From Acidobacteriaceae bacterium (GTDB taxonomy: Bacteria; Acidobacteriota; Terriglobia; Terriglobales; Acidobacteriaceae), in the NCBI GenBank assembly GCA_030044455.1, contig JASHVU010000696.1, forward strand, positions 1-6,630: a DNA stretch of 6,630 nt, read 5' to 3'. The notes under the pieces are model-generated. The model ran no database searches and was not told the DNA's origin. It saw only the letters and a program-made list of their open reading frames with translations. Position numbers and translations under genes: made by a program. Below are positions 1 through 6,459 of the stretch, one piece after another (the first letter of the stretch is position 1; each line of letters begins with the position of its first letter).

Positions 1-554
1 CGTTCATCTTCCGGAATATGCGCCAAATAAGGCTCCCAGGCATCTGGGTAAAGGATCGAGGCCCCGCGCTGATAGAACCACTCAATCTCGTGCCGACGCA
101 GCAGGAAGATGCCGCGAAGAATCAGCTCGGTGACCTGCTTGGGATGAGTCTCAGCGTAGGCCAGAGCTAATGTTGAACCCCAAGAGCCACCGAAGACCTG
201 CCAGCGCTCGATGCCTAGGTGTGCGCGGAGTTTCTCGATGTCTTCCACCAGGTCCCACGTGGTATTTTCCGCCAGCGATGAGTAAGGCGTGCTCTTGCCG
301 CAGCCTCGCTGGTCGAAGCAGACGACGCGGTATTTTTCGGGGTGGAAAAAGCGGCGCTGCTTGGGATCTGAGCCGCCACCCGGACCCCCGTGGAGAAACA
401 CGACTGGCTTGCCGGTACGGTTGCCGCTTTCTTCAAAGTAGAGCTCGTGCAGGGGTGAAACCTGTAGCCGCCCCGTGTAATAGGGCTCGATCGGAGGATA
501 AAGCCAGGTAAGGGGATCCTTCATCGTGGAGAAAGACAATCGCTCATTCGACAT
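1..554 (-). CDS. pip: Proline iminopeptidase, alpha/beta hydrolase (C-terminus beyond window)
   Basis: Cytoplasmic serine peptidase expected to release N-terminal proline from peptides (family S33, EC 3.4.11.5). The 184 visible residues contain LYPPIEPY near the N-terminus, the oxyanion-hole motif HGGPGGG (55-61), DQRGCGKS (81-88) and the nucleophile elbow GGSWGS with catalytic Ser124. These are in the order and spacing of the family, which is usually about 310-320 residues. The catalytic Asp and His lie in the missing C-terminal part, so completeness cannot be judged. I took the ATG at 552-554 as start; an in-frame ATG ten codons later (MKDPLTWLYPP) is a possible alternative, and neither has a clear Shine-Dalgarno. 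The gene is separated by 231 bases from the upstream ATPase gene and is probably its own transcription unit. Family call is firm; the exact start is not. Confidence 0.93.
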   Translation of the reverse strand, partial: MSNERLSFSTMKDPLTWLYPPIEPYYTGRLQVSPLHELYFEESGNRTGKPVVFLHGGPGGGSDPKQRRFFHPEKYRVVCFDQRGCGKSTPYSSLAENTTWDLVEDIEKLRAHLGIERWQVFGGSWGSTLALAYAETHPKQVTELILRGIFLLRRHEIEWFYQRGASILYPDAWEPYLAHIPEDE

Positions 555-661
555 AATGAAACAGTGTAACGGAGAGATTTGAGCAACATTTCAGTGACTG
601 GACGCCTGGCAAGCCTTTATTGTCTTTCGCTGCAAGCGGTGATGAAACACAAATACGACGT

Positions 662-702
662 ACCAACACTTTCTCTCTATTTGCGTCGGAGAGAACGCTG
701 GT
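662..702 (-). repeat. Imperfect inverted repeat, long RNA hairpin on the minus strand
   Basis: Read on the minus strand, ACCAGCGTTCTCTC (702-689) can pair with GAGAGAAAGTGTTGGT (677-662) around an 11-base loop. This gives 14 pairs: a perfect inner stem of 7, a 2-base bulge, and an outer stem of 7 containing two G-U pairs. On the plus strand the wobbles become A-C mismatches, so the structure favours minus-strand RNA, the direction of the genes. The bases after it are only loosely T-rich, so it is not a classical terminator. It may stabilise or end the ATPase mRNA, or lie in the pip leader. Confidence 0.45.
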
Positions 703-734
703 GCGACACATTCGTTACCGCCGTCGATCGCCCC

Positions 735-756
735 TGGCAGCATTAAGTAACTGCCA
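735..756. repeat. Short inverted repeat after the AAA+ gene
   Basis: The arms TGGCAG (735-740) and CTGCCA (751-756) are perfect inverted copies around a 10-base AT-rich loop, 29 bases past the AAA+ stop codon. No T-run follows on either strand, so it is not a standard intrinsic terminator. A 6-base stem can arise by chance. Confidence 0.3.
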
Positions 757-785
757 ACAGGATTGCTGATCATCCGGCCCCTGAT

Positions 786-2069
786 CTAATCTGGCGGCAA
801 GAAGTAAGCCTTTATCGCGCGCATCAAAGATGCACGGTCGAGGCGAGGATCCCGACCTTCATAGGCGGCTTTCCAGCAGACTTGGTTGACCAGGTCCCGG
901 GGATGGCATGCACGTAGTTCTTCTTTCATGTTGTTGCAGATCATGAAAATCAATTCGTTCAGGACATCCTGATCCACTTCGAGCCGCCGTTCGCGAGCGA
1001 CACGCCGGAATATTTCGCAGAATTGCTCTTCCGAGACAGTGCCCAGTTTGATTTTGGTTTGGATCCGCCGCAGGAATGCAGCATCCAAAACCGTTCTCGG
1101 ATCTCTATTCGAAGCAAAGACTACCAGCATCTCAAACGGAATCTCGATTTTTCTTCCGCCGGCGAGAGTAAGGTACTCTATTCGCCGATCAAGGGGGACA
1201 ACCCACCGATTCAACAGATCTTCTGGAGGAATTCTTTGTCGCCCGAAGTCGTCGATGACCAGCACCCCGTTATTGGCCTTCATCTGCGGAGGTCCGTCGT
1301 AGTAATTCGTGATGGGGTTAAATTGCAAATCCAACATTTCAACCGTCAATTCACCTCCCACTGTTACTGTGGGGCGCTTACATCTCACCCAGCGACGATC
1401 TCCATCCTCGGAATCTGACTCCGTTTCCTGTCCATGAATCGCCGGATCGTAAACTGTAATAATCTGGCCGCCAACCTCAACGGCATAGGGTATCGATATT
1501 TCATCCTCTGAAAATGCACGGGCCATCGCCTCTGCTGTGGCCGTCTTACCCGATCCAGGCGGACCGTAAAGGAATATGGCATTTCCTGAGTTGAGACTTG
1601 ATCCCAAATCCGATAGCACTTCGCTATCGAACACAAGATGCGCGAAGGCTCGTTCAATGTCAGCCGGCCGCACTTTCACGTTCCGCATGCTCTGTTTCTG
1701 AACTTGCGCAACATAACTCGCCAGAGAGACCGGCATGGCGCCCGAATACTGATTTTGAGACAACAGCTCTAACGCCCTTGTTCTACCTTGAGATGAAATG
1801 GCGATCACCGGAATCGTGCCCGTCATGCCGGTGACTTCGCAGAGCAATTTCCCTCGCAGGCGGTTAAACAACTGCTCGGCAGCGTCGTAACTCAGCCGAG
1901 CGTACTCCGCGAGATCGACAATCGAGAATGGCCCGTGGAGATAGAGCGTTTTCAGCGCGATGTCTTCGAGGATCGACTCGCGCACTCCTACTTCGGCCAT
2001 CGTTCTCGGCTTATATTCGGGGCCGGCGACAAACATGCTCTTTTGTATGTCGTACCTGTCGGCTGTCAT
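786..2069 (-). CDS. AAA+ ATPase with N-terminal winged-helix-like region
   Basis: The protein has 427 residues from the chosen ATG. Residues about 33-81 (LEDIALKTLYLHG onwards) look like a small helical, winged-helix-type domain. A linker with a GRTRALELL...NQYSG block follows at about 95-112. The AAA+ core shows Walker A GPPGSGKT (169-176), Walker B VLVIDDFGR with Asp273-Asp274, sensor 1 FASN (Asn321), FLRRI with candidate arginine-finger residues Arg334/335, and a sensor-2-like CHPRDL (388-393). Walker B ends Asp-Asp rather than the commoner Asp-Glu. A short acidic loop (ESDSEDGD, 217-224) sits between Walker A and B. There is no signal peptide or membrane segment. The frame stays open upstream to a TTG at 2154-2156, with further ATGs at 2097-2099 and 2034-2036. 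I chose 2067-2069 because AAGGTGG precedes it by 10 bases and the extra N-terminal residues look unlike a conserved domain. Substrate and pathway are unknown; a MoxR-like remodelling or regulatory role is inference. Confidence 0.85.
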   Translation of the reverse strand: MTADRYDIQKSMFVAGPEYKPRTMAEVGVRESILEDIALKTLYLHGPFSIVDLAEYARLSYDAAEQLFNRLRGKLLCEVTGMTGTIPVIAISSQGRTRALELLSQNQYSGAMPVSLASYVAQVQKQSMRNVKVRPADIERAFAHLVFDSEVLSDLGSSLNSGNAIFLYGPPGSGKTATAEAMARAFSEDEISIPYAVEVGGQIITVYDPAIHGQETESDSEDGDRRWVRCKRPTVTVGGELTVEMLDLQFNPITNYYDGPPQMKANNGVLVIDDFGRQRIPPEDLLNRWVVPLDRRIEYLTLAGGRKIEIPFEMLVVFASNRDPRTVLDAAFLRRIQTKIKLGTVSEEQFCEIFRRVARERRLEVDQDVLNELIFMICNNMKEELRACHPRDLVNQVCWKAAYEGRDPRLDRASLMRAIKAYFLPPD

Positions 2070-2079
2070 CCTCGTCGTC

Positions 2080-2086
2080 CCACCTT
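2080..2086 (-). promoter_or_regulatory. Ribosome binding site that decides the AAA+ ATPase start
   Basis: AAGGTGG on the minus strand lies 10 bases before the ATG at 2067-2069. The ATG at 2097-2099 has only an AAAGG abutting the start codon, and the TTG at 2154-2156 has no spaced Shine-Dalgarno. This favours the 427-residue protein. Confidence 0.45.
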
Positions 2087-2175
2087 GATTGGCTGCCATC
2101 CTTTCGCTATCTCGACAAGCCGTAATTTCTTGCGCGCATTTCTCTTTCGATCTCAAAGGATTAGTCGTTCTACGC

Positions 2176-2195
2176 CCGCATGAATCCCCATGCGG
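2176..2195 (-). repeat. Perfect 7-bp hairpin between the two ATPase genes
   Basis: CCGCATG (2176-2182) and CATGCGG (2189-2195) are exact inverted repeats around a 6-base loop. They begin 9 bases upstream of (before) the STAND-like gene's stop codon at 2205-2207, counted on the plus-strand axis, which is downstream of it in transcription. No T-run follows on the minus strand, so it is unlikely to be a strong terminator. An intercistronic processing or stabilising hairpin, or a palindromic operator, are both possible. It would lie in the untranslated spacer if the AAA+ gene starts at 2069. Confidence 0.4.
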
Positions 2196-2204
2196 CGCGT
2201 TCTC

Positions 2205-3005
2205 CTACTCCCTTCGTCCCATCCGATAGTCCAGGTATAAGACGTGCGACTTGATCTGATCTCCGACCCAGTACCTAGGGAAATGCGCCATCTTGAGCAT
2301 GTGAACGATCGCGCCGGGATTTCCCTTGCTCCAGTCAGCCAGCGATTTCAGGACCTCGTCAAGATTGGAAGCCCACAGATCGCTTCGTCGAGCCTCCCAT
2401 CGAGCGAACTCCAGAGCGATTAGCGGGGTAAATTCCTTCAAGGCAAGTCGCTCGGAACTCCTGGCGCACATTGGCTGTAATGCGCCAATGTCCTCCATAT
2501 GAGGCGTTCGAGCCACAAAGATCACGGGTGTGCGGTCGAAGTAATTCAGATCCTTGATTAGCCCTGTCACTACGCGAGAGGGGCTTGCAATATGGTCTAA
2601 AGCAAGGAGAAATGGGTATTGTTCGAGTGCGCGTTGCACCAAGCCCTTCAGGGATTTCGTGCTCATCGACGAGTAATTTGCCGGGAAAAGGACCGCCGGC
2701 TTCCCAATCCCGCGTATCTCTGCGATCAGGGTCAACAACATTTCACGAGGAGATTCGACGCGCGACACGGAGAGCGCCATGGGTTGAGTCTTTATGAAAG
2801 ACTGCAACAGCCGTGTCTTGCCCACAGCTTCCGCCCCGAAAATCAGGAGGGATTTTCTTCTTTCAGCCTGGGCCTGCAGACGGGTCATCTCCTCTGTGCG
2901 CTCAACCGCGGCAAAGAAGATCTGGGGCTCAATGTTGCCGAGATATGGGTGGTCGGGCACGGCAACGGACTCATTGGGCAACTGCGCTGTGAATAAACCT
3001 CTCAT
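2205..3005 (-). CDS. Small STAND/ORC-like P-loop ATPase
   Basis: The protein has 266 residues. The region VERTEEMTRLQAQ (34-46) resembles the N-terminal ERxEE...L helix found before many STAND and ORC/ExeA-type ATPase cores. Walker A is GAEAVGKT (57-64). Walker B is PFLLALDHIAS with Asp137; the next residue is His138, where an acidic residue is usual. VIFVARTPH (161-169) fits a sensor-1 strand, and GNPGA (228-232) fits the GxP motif of STAND NTPases. There is no transmembrane segment, signal peptide or attached effector or repeat domain, so it is a bare ATPase module of unusually small size for STAND proteins. The ATG lies 35 bases inside the 3' end of ppa, which implies co-transcription and probably translational coupling. 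The partner is unknown; the following AAA+ protein is a candidate by position. The P-loop call is strong; subfamily and role are inferred. Confidence 0.8.
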   Translation of the reverse strand: MRGLFTAQLPNESVAVPDHPYLGNIEPQIFFAAVERTEEMTRLQAQAERRKSLLIFGAEAVGKTRLLQSFIKTQPMALSVSRVESPREMLLTLIAEIRGIGKPAVLFPANYSSMSTKSLKGLVQRALEQYPFLLALDHIASPSRVVTGLIKDLNYFDRTPVIFVARTPHMEDIGALQPMCARSSERLALKEFTPLIALEFARWEARRSDLWASNLDEVLKSLADWSKGNPGAIVHMLKMAHFPRYWVGDQIKSHVLYLDYRMGRRE

Positions 3006-3504
3006 GGCTCGACCGGATCACCTCGTATGCAGTTTCCCGATCCTTCCACCCAAGGACCTTTGTTTCTTTATCCTCAAGCTCCTTGTAGACGGAAAAGAAA
3101 TGCTCGACTTCCAGCAAGATGTGCGACTGGATTTCCGTGTAGTCTTGAATGTTGCTAAACCTTGGGTTTCCCATAGCATAAGCAAGGATCTTCTCGTCGC
3201 ACACTCCGTGGTCCAGCATCTCAAAGAGTCCGACGGGCCGGACGGAGTAGATGCATCCGGTAAAGGTGGGTGTGTCACCGAGGATCAGGATGTCCAGGGG
3301 ATCCCCGTCTTGTGCGAGCGTCTGAGGGATAAAGCCGTAATCTCCCGGAAAATGAACTGGGGAGTGCAGCACGCGATCCAACACGAAGACATTCATGTCG
3401 CGATCGTATTCATACTTGTTGGTGCTGTCTTCAGGAATTTCGACGACCGCCGTTAGCACCTCAGGGGCTTTGTCGCCGATGGGAAGCTCAAGGTAGTTGT
3501 CCAT
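2971..3504 (-). CDS. ppa: Inorganic pyrophosphatase, family I
   Basis: Soluble cytoplasmic enzyme that hydrolyses pyrophosphate to two phosphates with Mg2+ and so drives biosynthetic reactions that release PPi. At 177 residues it has the normal length of the bacterial family. All expected active-site positions are visible by analogy with the E. coli enzyme: Glu22, Lys30, Glu32, Arg44, Tyr56, the signature DGDPLD with Asp66, Asp68 and Asp71, then Asp98, Asp103, Lys105, and Tyr140-Lys141 in HFFSVYK. The ATG at 3502-3504 has a good GAGGAG site 4 bases upstream. The 3' end overlaps the STAND-like ATPase gene by 35 bases. A terminator hairpin lies 32 bases upstream of the start codon, so the promoter may be further upstream, with the hairpin in the leader. 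Confidence 0.97.
   Translation of the reverse strand: MDNYLELPIGDKAPEVLTAVVEIPEDSTNKYEYDRDMNVFVLDRVLHSPVHFPGDYGFIPQTLAQDGDPLDILILGDTPTFTGCIYSVRPVGLFEMLDHGVCDEKILAYAMGNPRFSNIQDYTEIQSHILLEVEHFFSVYKELEDKETKVLGWKDRETAYEVIRSSHERFIHSAVAQ
3015..3024 (-). promoter_or_regulatory. Long anti-Shine-Dalgarno match before the STAND-like ATPase start
   Basis: GAGGTGATCC on the minus strand is a 10-base perfect complement to the usual 16S rRNA 3' end, and lies within the coding sequence of ppa. It ends 9 bases before the ATG at 3003-3005. Its GAGG core is about 15 bases from that ATG, which is longer than the ideal spacing. It is the best support for reinitiation at this start, but part of the match is constrained by ppa codons. 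Confidence 0.45.
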
Positions 3505-3508
3505 TTAT

Positions 3509-3514
3509 CTCCTC
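3509..3514 (-). promoter_or_regulatory. Ribosome binding site of ppa
   Basis: GAGGAG on the minus strand lies 4 bases before the ppa ATG and fixes the start at 3504. Confidence 0.75.
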
Positions 3515-3536
3515 ATTCGCCATGCGATGCAGGAGC

Positions 3537-3566
3537 ATAATAAAACCCCCGCCCAATCGCAGGGGT
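3537..3566 (-). terminator. Rho-independent terminator downstream of the dynamin-like GTPase gene
   Basis: On the minus strand ACCCCTGC (3566-3559) pairs with GCGGGGGT (3552-3545) around the 6-base loop GATTGG. This gives an 8-bp GC-rich stem with one G-U pair, followed at once by TTTTATTAT. It lies about 190 bases after the GTPase stop codon and only 32 bases before the ppa start codon. It can end the right-hand operon, but it could also lie within the ppa leader. Confidence 0.75.
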
Positions 3567-3620
3567 CATCAGCCGGTCCATTTCGGGCGGCGGTTAATGG
3601 CGGATCCCTTCGCCATCCTG

Positions 3621-3650
3621 AACGTAGCACAATCCTTATTCGGGGCGCAA
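3621..3650 (-). promoter_or_regulatory. Weak candidate promoter for ppa
   Basis: Within the 251-base gene-free gap 3505-3755, the minus strand has TTGCGC (3650-3645), an 18-base spacer, and TACGTT (3626-3621) preceded by TGC, which would be an extended -10. Both hexamers match consensus at only three positions. A transcript from here would start near 3614 and carry the 3537-3566 hairpin in its leader. Apart from this, the terminator and the ppa ribosome binding site, I see only a 6-base inverted repeat (ATGGCG 3597-3602, CGCCAT 3611-3616) in the gap. Confidence 0.25.
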
Positions 3651-3755
3651 TGAAATCTCCTTCCCGGGCGGTGGTCAGTCAATTCCCGGATGGATACACC
3701 CAATGTTCGTTTCTCCCTTCAAAACCTCTACCGCCCTGGAAGCTGAGCCACGCAC

Positions 3756-5453
3756 TTAAAGCAGGTACTGAATATTCCACGGTGCGCACAAGCTACGATG
3801 ACCGGCTAGCATCAACAGTATCAACTGCGAAACGCGCCGCTCCTCTTCGCTAGTCAAATATCGACGCAGAGCGTCGTGGCGCAGCGCATATCGCTGGGAA
3901 TCTTCGGCCATTCGCTCGAAGAATTGGGCATGAGCGCTCAACAATGCTTCGCCGCATTGCCCTCTTCCCAACTTGCTAACAATCATCGCCAAGTGGAGAA
4001 GACAGCAGGCCGGGAGTCTGCTTCCAACCAAAACCTCGACTCGGCGCAAGTTCGCAACTGTCTCGTTAACGGCGTTGCGCTCGGCCGCAACGCGGACCTG
4101 GCAAACTTGGCAGGTATCCTGCGACCCACCCAATCCCGTAATCCCTTCGACAGTCCAGTTCCCATTCGTTCCTTTCGCCACTTGTTGGAGATCCGCGGCA
4201 ATCCGAAAGGCAAGTTGGGGATAAGAAGCACATACGCCGTCGGGAGAAGAAATATTCTCATACTGCCAGGTGTGCAGAGAACAGAATCCGCCTCTCCTTG
4301 CAAGGTCCCGTCGCGTTTCCAGATCGATTGTCAACTTGTATTGATGTTTGCTAAGGAAATTGAAGACTGCGTCTAGAACCTGCCCGCAAATCCGGCACCC
4401 ACTTCGCTTGTCCAACTCTAGGACGACGGGAGCGGGAGCAGCTCCCGCCATGGAATGCGTGCCATCCGAAGACGAGGCCTCTAGCTCGGACTCGCGAAGC
4501 CCACTAAGCCTGTCCAAGAGTGATTCATATGCGAGTTTCCTTTCAGCCTCGTTCTCCGAGCTTCGCCTCTGAATAAGGAACTGTCCTATCCGCTCTTTCA
4601 TATTCGAAAGGAAAGCTTGCGCCCGCTCTTCGATCAGAAATTGGAGCAGTTCTTCCTCAAACTGCAAGATGCCGCTACCGGCAACCAGATCGGGCTGCTG
4701 CGAAAGCTTGGCCTCCAGCGCCTGTCGAGCTGAAACCGAATAAACCTGGGGTGGTCTCTGAAATGAGAACTTTTCCAATTGGGCTTTGACGTATTCCAGG
4801 ACCTGCCCGCGTTCACTCTCTCCCACGGTGTCCTGTTTGTTCACAATCACAAAAAGCGTCTTGCCCGTCTGGCTAACCCGGTGAAGCGCGCGATTCTCTT
4901 CATCTGACAGAGGGCTATCGTAACTTGTGATGAGGACGAAGGCATCTGCTTCGGGGAAGAATCGTTCCGTGGTCTGCGTATTTTCGATAATCACCGATCC
5001 TAGACCAGGACTGTCGACAAAGAATACGCCCCGGCGAAGGAGTTCCACCGGTAACTCGATTTCGGCATAAGCAACGTTCTTCACGTTGCCGGGATTCGCG
5101 TCTTGGGTGACATATTCGGCCAAGCGCGAGAGAGGTATCCCCTGGCGGAGGTGTCTATCGTTGAAGTTGAGGACGACTTGCGTCCTGCTTCCATAGCGGA
5201 CAGTCGTGATCACAGACGTGAGAGGAAGGATTCCCGTAGGCAGGTAGGCGGCGCCCAGGATCGCATTGATCAATGTGGATTTGCCGCGGCTGAAGCGTCC
5301 GACCAGCATCAAATTGAAGCGATCGTCAGCCAACCGCATTAGGAGGTCGCGCGAAGCGGACAGCAGATCCTGGTCCTTCGTGTCTACAGCCTGTGCAGTG
5401 CGAATGACCTCCGCCATCGAGAATTTTTCTTGCTCGTATTGCTTCAGATCCAT
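3756..5453 (-). CDS. Dynamin-like GTPase with C-terminal duplicated CxxC...CxxH modules
   Basis: The protein has 565 residues from the chosen ATG. The G domain is complete: G1 GRFSRGKST (52-60), a G2 region PLTSVITT (77-84, Thr79 or Thr83), G3 DSPGLG (147-152), G4 NKQD (205-208) and a G5-like SVSAR (239-243). The SRGKS P-loop and the TGxLPLTS stretch are typical of bacterial dynamin-like proteins, which bind and remodel membranes. A helical, charged segment follows (about 270-330). Then come two similar Cys/His modules: Cys353-Cys356 with Cys391-His394 (GGFCSLHTWQ), and Cys448-Cys451 with Cys484-His487. These could be zinc sites; that is inference. No clear transmembrane helix is present, so membrane contact would be peripheral. 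The frame is open for 70 more codons upstream, but that stretch overlaps the HEAT gene. The ATG at 5451-5453 has GGTGAT 4 bases before it. It follows the HEAT gene by 43 bases and is followed by a terminator, so it is likely the last gene of that operon. Confidence 0.88.
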   Translation of the reverse strand: MDLKQYEQEKFSMAEVIRTAQAVDTKDQDLLSASRDLLMRLADDRFNLMLVGRFSRGKSTLINAILGAAYLPTGILPLTSVITTVRYGSRTQVVLNFNDRHLRQGIPLSRLAEYVTQDANPGNVKNVAYAEIELPVELLRRGVFFVDSPGLGSVIIENTQTTERFFPEADAFVLITSYDSPLSDEENRALHRVSQTGKTLFVIVNKQDTVGESERGQVLEYVKAQLEKFSFQRPPQVYSVSARQALEAKLSQQPDLVAGSGILQFEEELLQFLIEERAQAFLSNMKERIGQFLIQRRSSENEAERKLAYESLLDRLSGLRESELEASSSDGTHSMAGAAPAPVVLELDKRSGCRICGQVLDAVFNFLSKHQYKLTIDLETRRDLARRGGFCSLHTWQYENISSPDGVCASYPQLAFRIAADLQQVAKGTNGNWTVEGITGLGGSQDTCQVCQVRVAAERNAVNETVANLRRVEVLVGSRLPACCLLHLAMIVSKLGRGQCGEALLSAHAQFFERMAEDSQRYALRHDALRRYLTSEEERRVSQLILLMLAGHRSLCAPWNIQYLL

Positions 5454-5457
5454 CGAA

Positions 5458-5463
5458 ATCACC
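5458..5463 (-). promoter_or_regulatory. Ribosome binding site that decides the GTPase start
   Basis: GGTGAT on the minus strand, complementary to the 16S 3' end, lies 4 bases before the ATG at 5451-5453. It supports this start over the longer frame that reaches 5663 inside the HEAT gene. Confidence 0.5.
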
Positions 5464-5496
5464 AAGTAATCTTGTTCTGGGCCGTACGCGCAGTTA

Positions 5497-6459
5497 TCAA
5501 GCTGCGCCGGGTCTTTGCTCCTGCATTTCACTGCCGAGAACGTGGTGTAGAACCCGCCAAAAGGGCGACGACCAATTAGGCTTCTCTCCACGTGCCGTAC
5601 GTCGGGAGTAGATGTCTCTTGCCACTTGATGAGCCAGTAAAGGCCATTTGTCCAGAAGCTCAACCGCTTCGGTCTCTTGCGCCCAATTCATTGCTCCCGA
5701 CGCCTCAATCAGCACCGCGACAATCGAGAGCCTTTCAACCGCAGGAGCATAGCGCAAACCAAGCGTTGCCGCCGAAATTACGCAGTCGCGGTCCTCATCC
5801 TGGAGGAACTCGCGCAAATCGGGCCATTCATTCATCCCTATTCCAACTTCGACGAGCAGTTGGAGAGTGGCTCGCCTGCGACGCGAAGCATTCGAACCGC
5901 GGATGGAAAGATTAGTGAGCCCTCGAAGCAGCAGGATCGCGTACGCCCGAGCAGCTTCCGGCACTTTAAGCAACCCTTCTCTGGCATCTTCACGACACAG
6001 GTCGTCTTCGAGCAAATTAAAAAGAAAGGGGACGCTCTCGGGCCACCGGTATTGAGACAAAGCCTCGACCAGGCCGCTGGTTGCCCGTTCTTTGACGGCA
6101 TCGCACAGGACGCGGAACGTAGCAGGGGACTCATGATGCATCAATTCGCGAGCTGCTGCGCTCCGGACCGCGTCTTCTGCGAAAAGAACCGTGGCGTCGC
6201 CGGGGTGGATATTATCTCGAAAATAGCGAATGAGGCTGGAAAAGGCTCCAAGTGCGCCTAAGACACGAACTGCGCGGCAACGAGACACTGAAATCGATCG
6301 CGGTCGGGACTCAACAAGAAATCGCTCGACAGCGGGTATGACTCTTTTCCCGTGCGAGATCAGTAGCTCCGCCGCTCGATCTCCGTCGATAAGCGAATCC
6401 AGAGCGGCGATCATCTGCTCAATTGCATCGTCCGAAACGTCATGTGCCGGACCTGTCAT
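5497..6459 (-). CDS. HEAT-repeat protein of unknown function
   Basis: The protein has 320 residues with no signal peptide or membrane segment. It is almost wholly alpha-helical by eye, with repeated paired-helix units such as AEDAVRSAAARELM (94-107), ESVPFLFNLLEDDLCREDA (141-159) and a similar unit around 213-235. The pattern of hydrophobic positions with Asp/Arg at helix turns is that of HEAT or ARM-type scaffolds, which bind protein partners and have no catalytic residues. The ATG at 6457-6459 shares ATGA with the stop codon of the upstream methyltransferase gene, so translation is probably coupled. It ends with TGA immediately followed by TAA, and the GTPase gene begins 43 bases later. By position it may be an adaptor for the GTPase or the methyltransferase; nothing in the sequence proves this. 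The repeat boundaries are weak and a different helical-repeat class is possible. Confidence 0.78.
   Translation of the reverse strand: MTGPAHDVSDDAIEQMIAALDSLIDGDRAAELLISHGKRVIPAVERFLVESRPRSISVSRCRAVRVLGALGAFSSLIRYFRDNIHPGDATVLFAEDAVRSAAARELMHHESPATFRVLCDAVKERATSGLVEALSQYRWPESVPFLFNLLEDDLCREDAREGLLKVPEAARAYAILLLRGLTNLSIRGSNASRRRRATLQLLVEVGIGMNEWPDLREFLQDEDRDCVISAATLGLRYAPAVERLSIVAVLIEASGAMNWAQETEAVELLDKWPLLAHQVARDIYSRRTARGEKPNWSSPFWRVLHHVLGSEMQEQRPGAA

Larger units (their letters stand above)
555..785. other. Non-coding spacer between the AAA+ ATPase gene and pip
   Basis: This 231-base spacer holds no gene I can support. An open frame of 60 codons on the minus strand (591-773) has no recognisable family motif and overlaps both inverted repeats described separately. 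The spacer should contain the pip promoter, but I find no convincing -35/-10 pair. The best -10-like match on the minus strand is GACAAT around 620, without a good -35. Confidence 0.5.

Noticed and set aside
170..511. 113-codon plus-strand frame over pip
   Set aside because: It is antisense to the pip catalytic region, which has the full HGGPGGG and GGSWGS motifs on the other strand.
591..773. 60-codon minus-strand frame in the spacer before pip
   Set aside because: No family motif and no ribosome binding site, and it covers two inverted repeats; more likely non-coding.
2794..3456. 220-codon open frame on the plus strand
   Set aside because: It lies antisense to ppa and the STAND-like gene, both with clear family motifs. 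Its translation shows no domain, and such frames are expected opposite GC-moderate coding sequence.
3655..3683. TTGACT at 3678-3683 as a -35 element
   Set aside because: The bases 17 positions downstream (GGAGAT) do not resemble a -10 box, so it is probably a chance match.
5454..5663. 70-codon N-terminal extension of the dynamin-like GTPase
   Set aside because: It overlaps the 3' end of the HEAT gene by 167 bases, contains no conserved GTPase features, and the ATG at 5453 has its own ribosome binding site.
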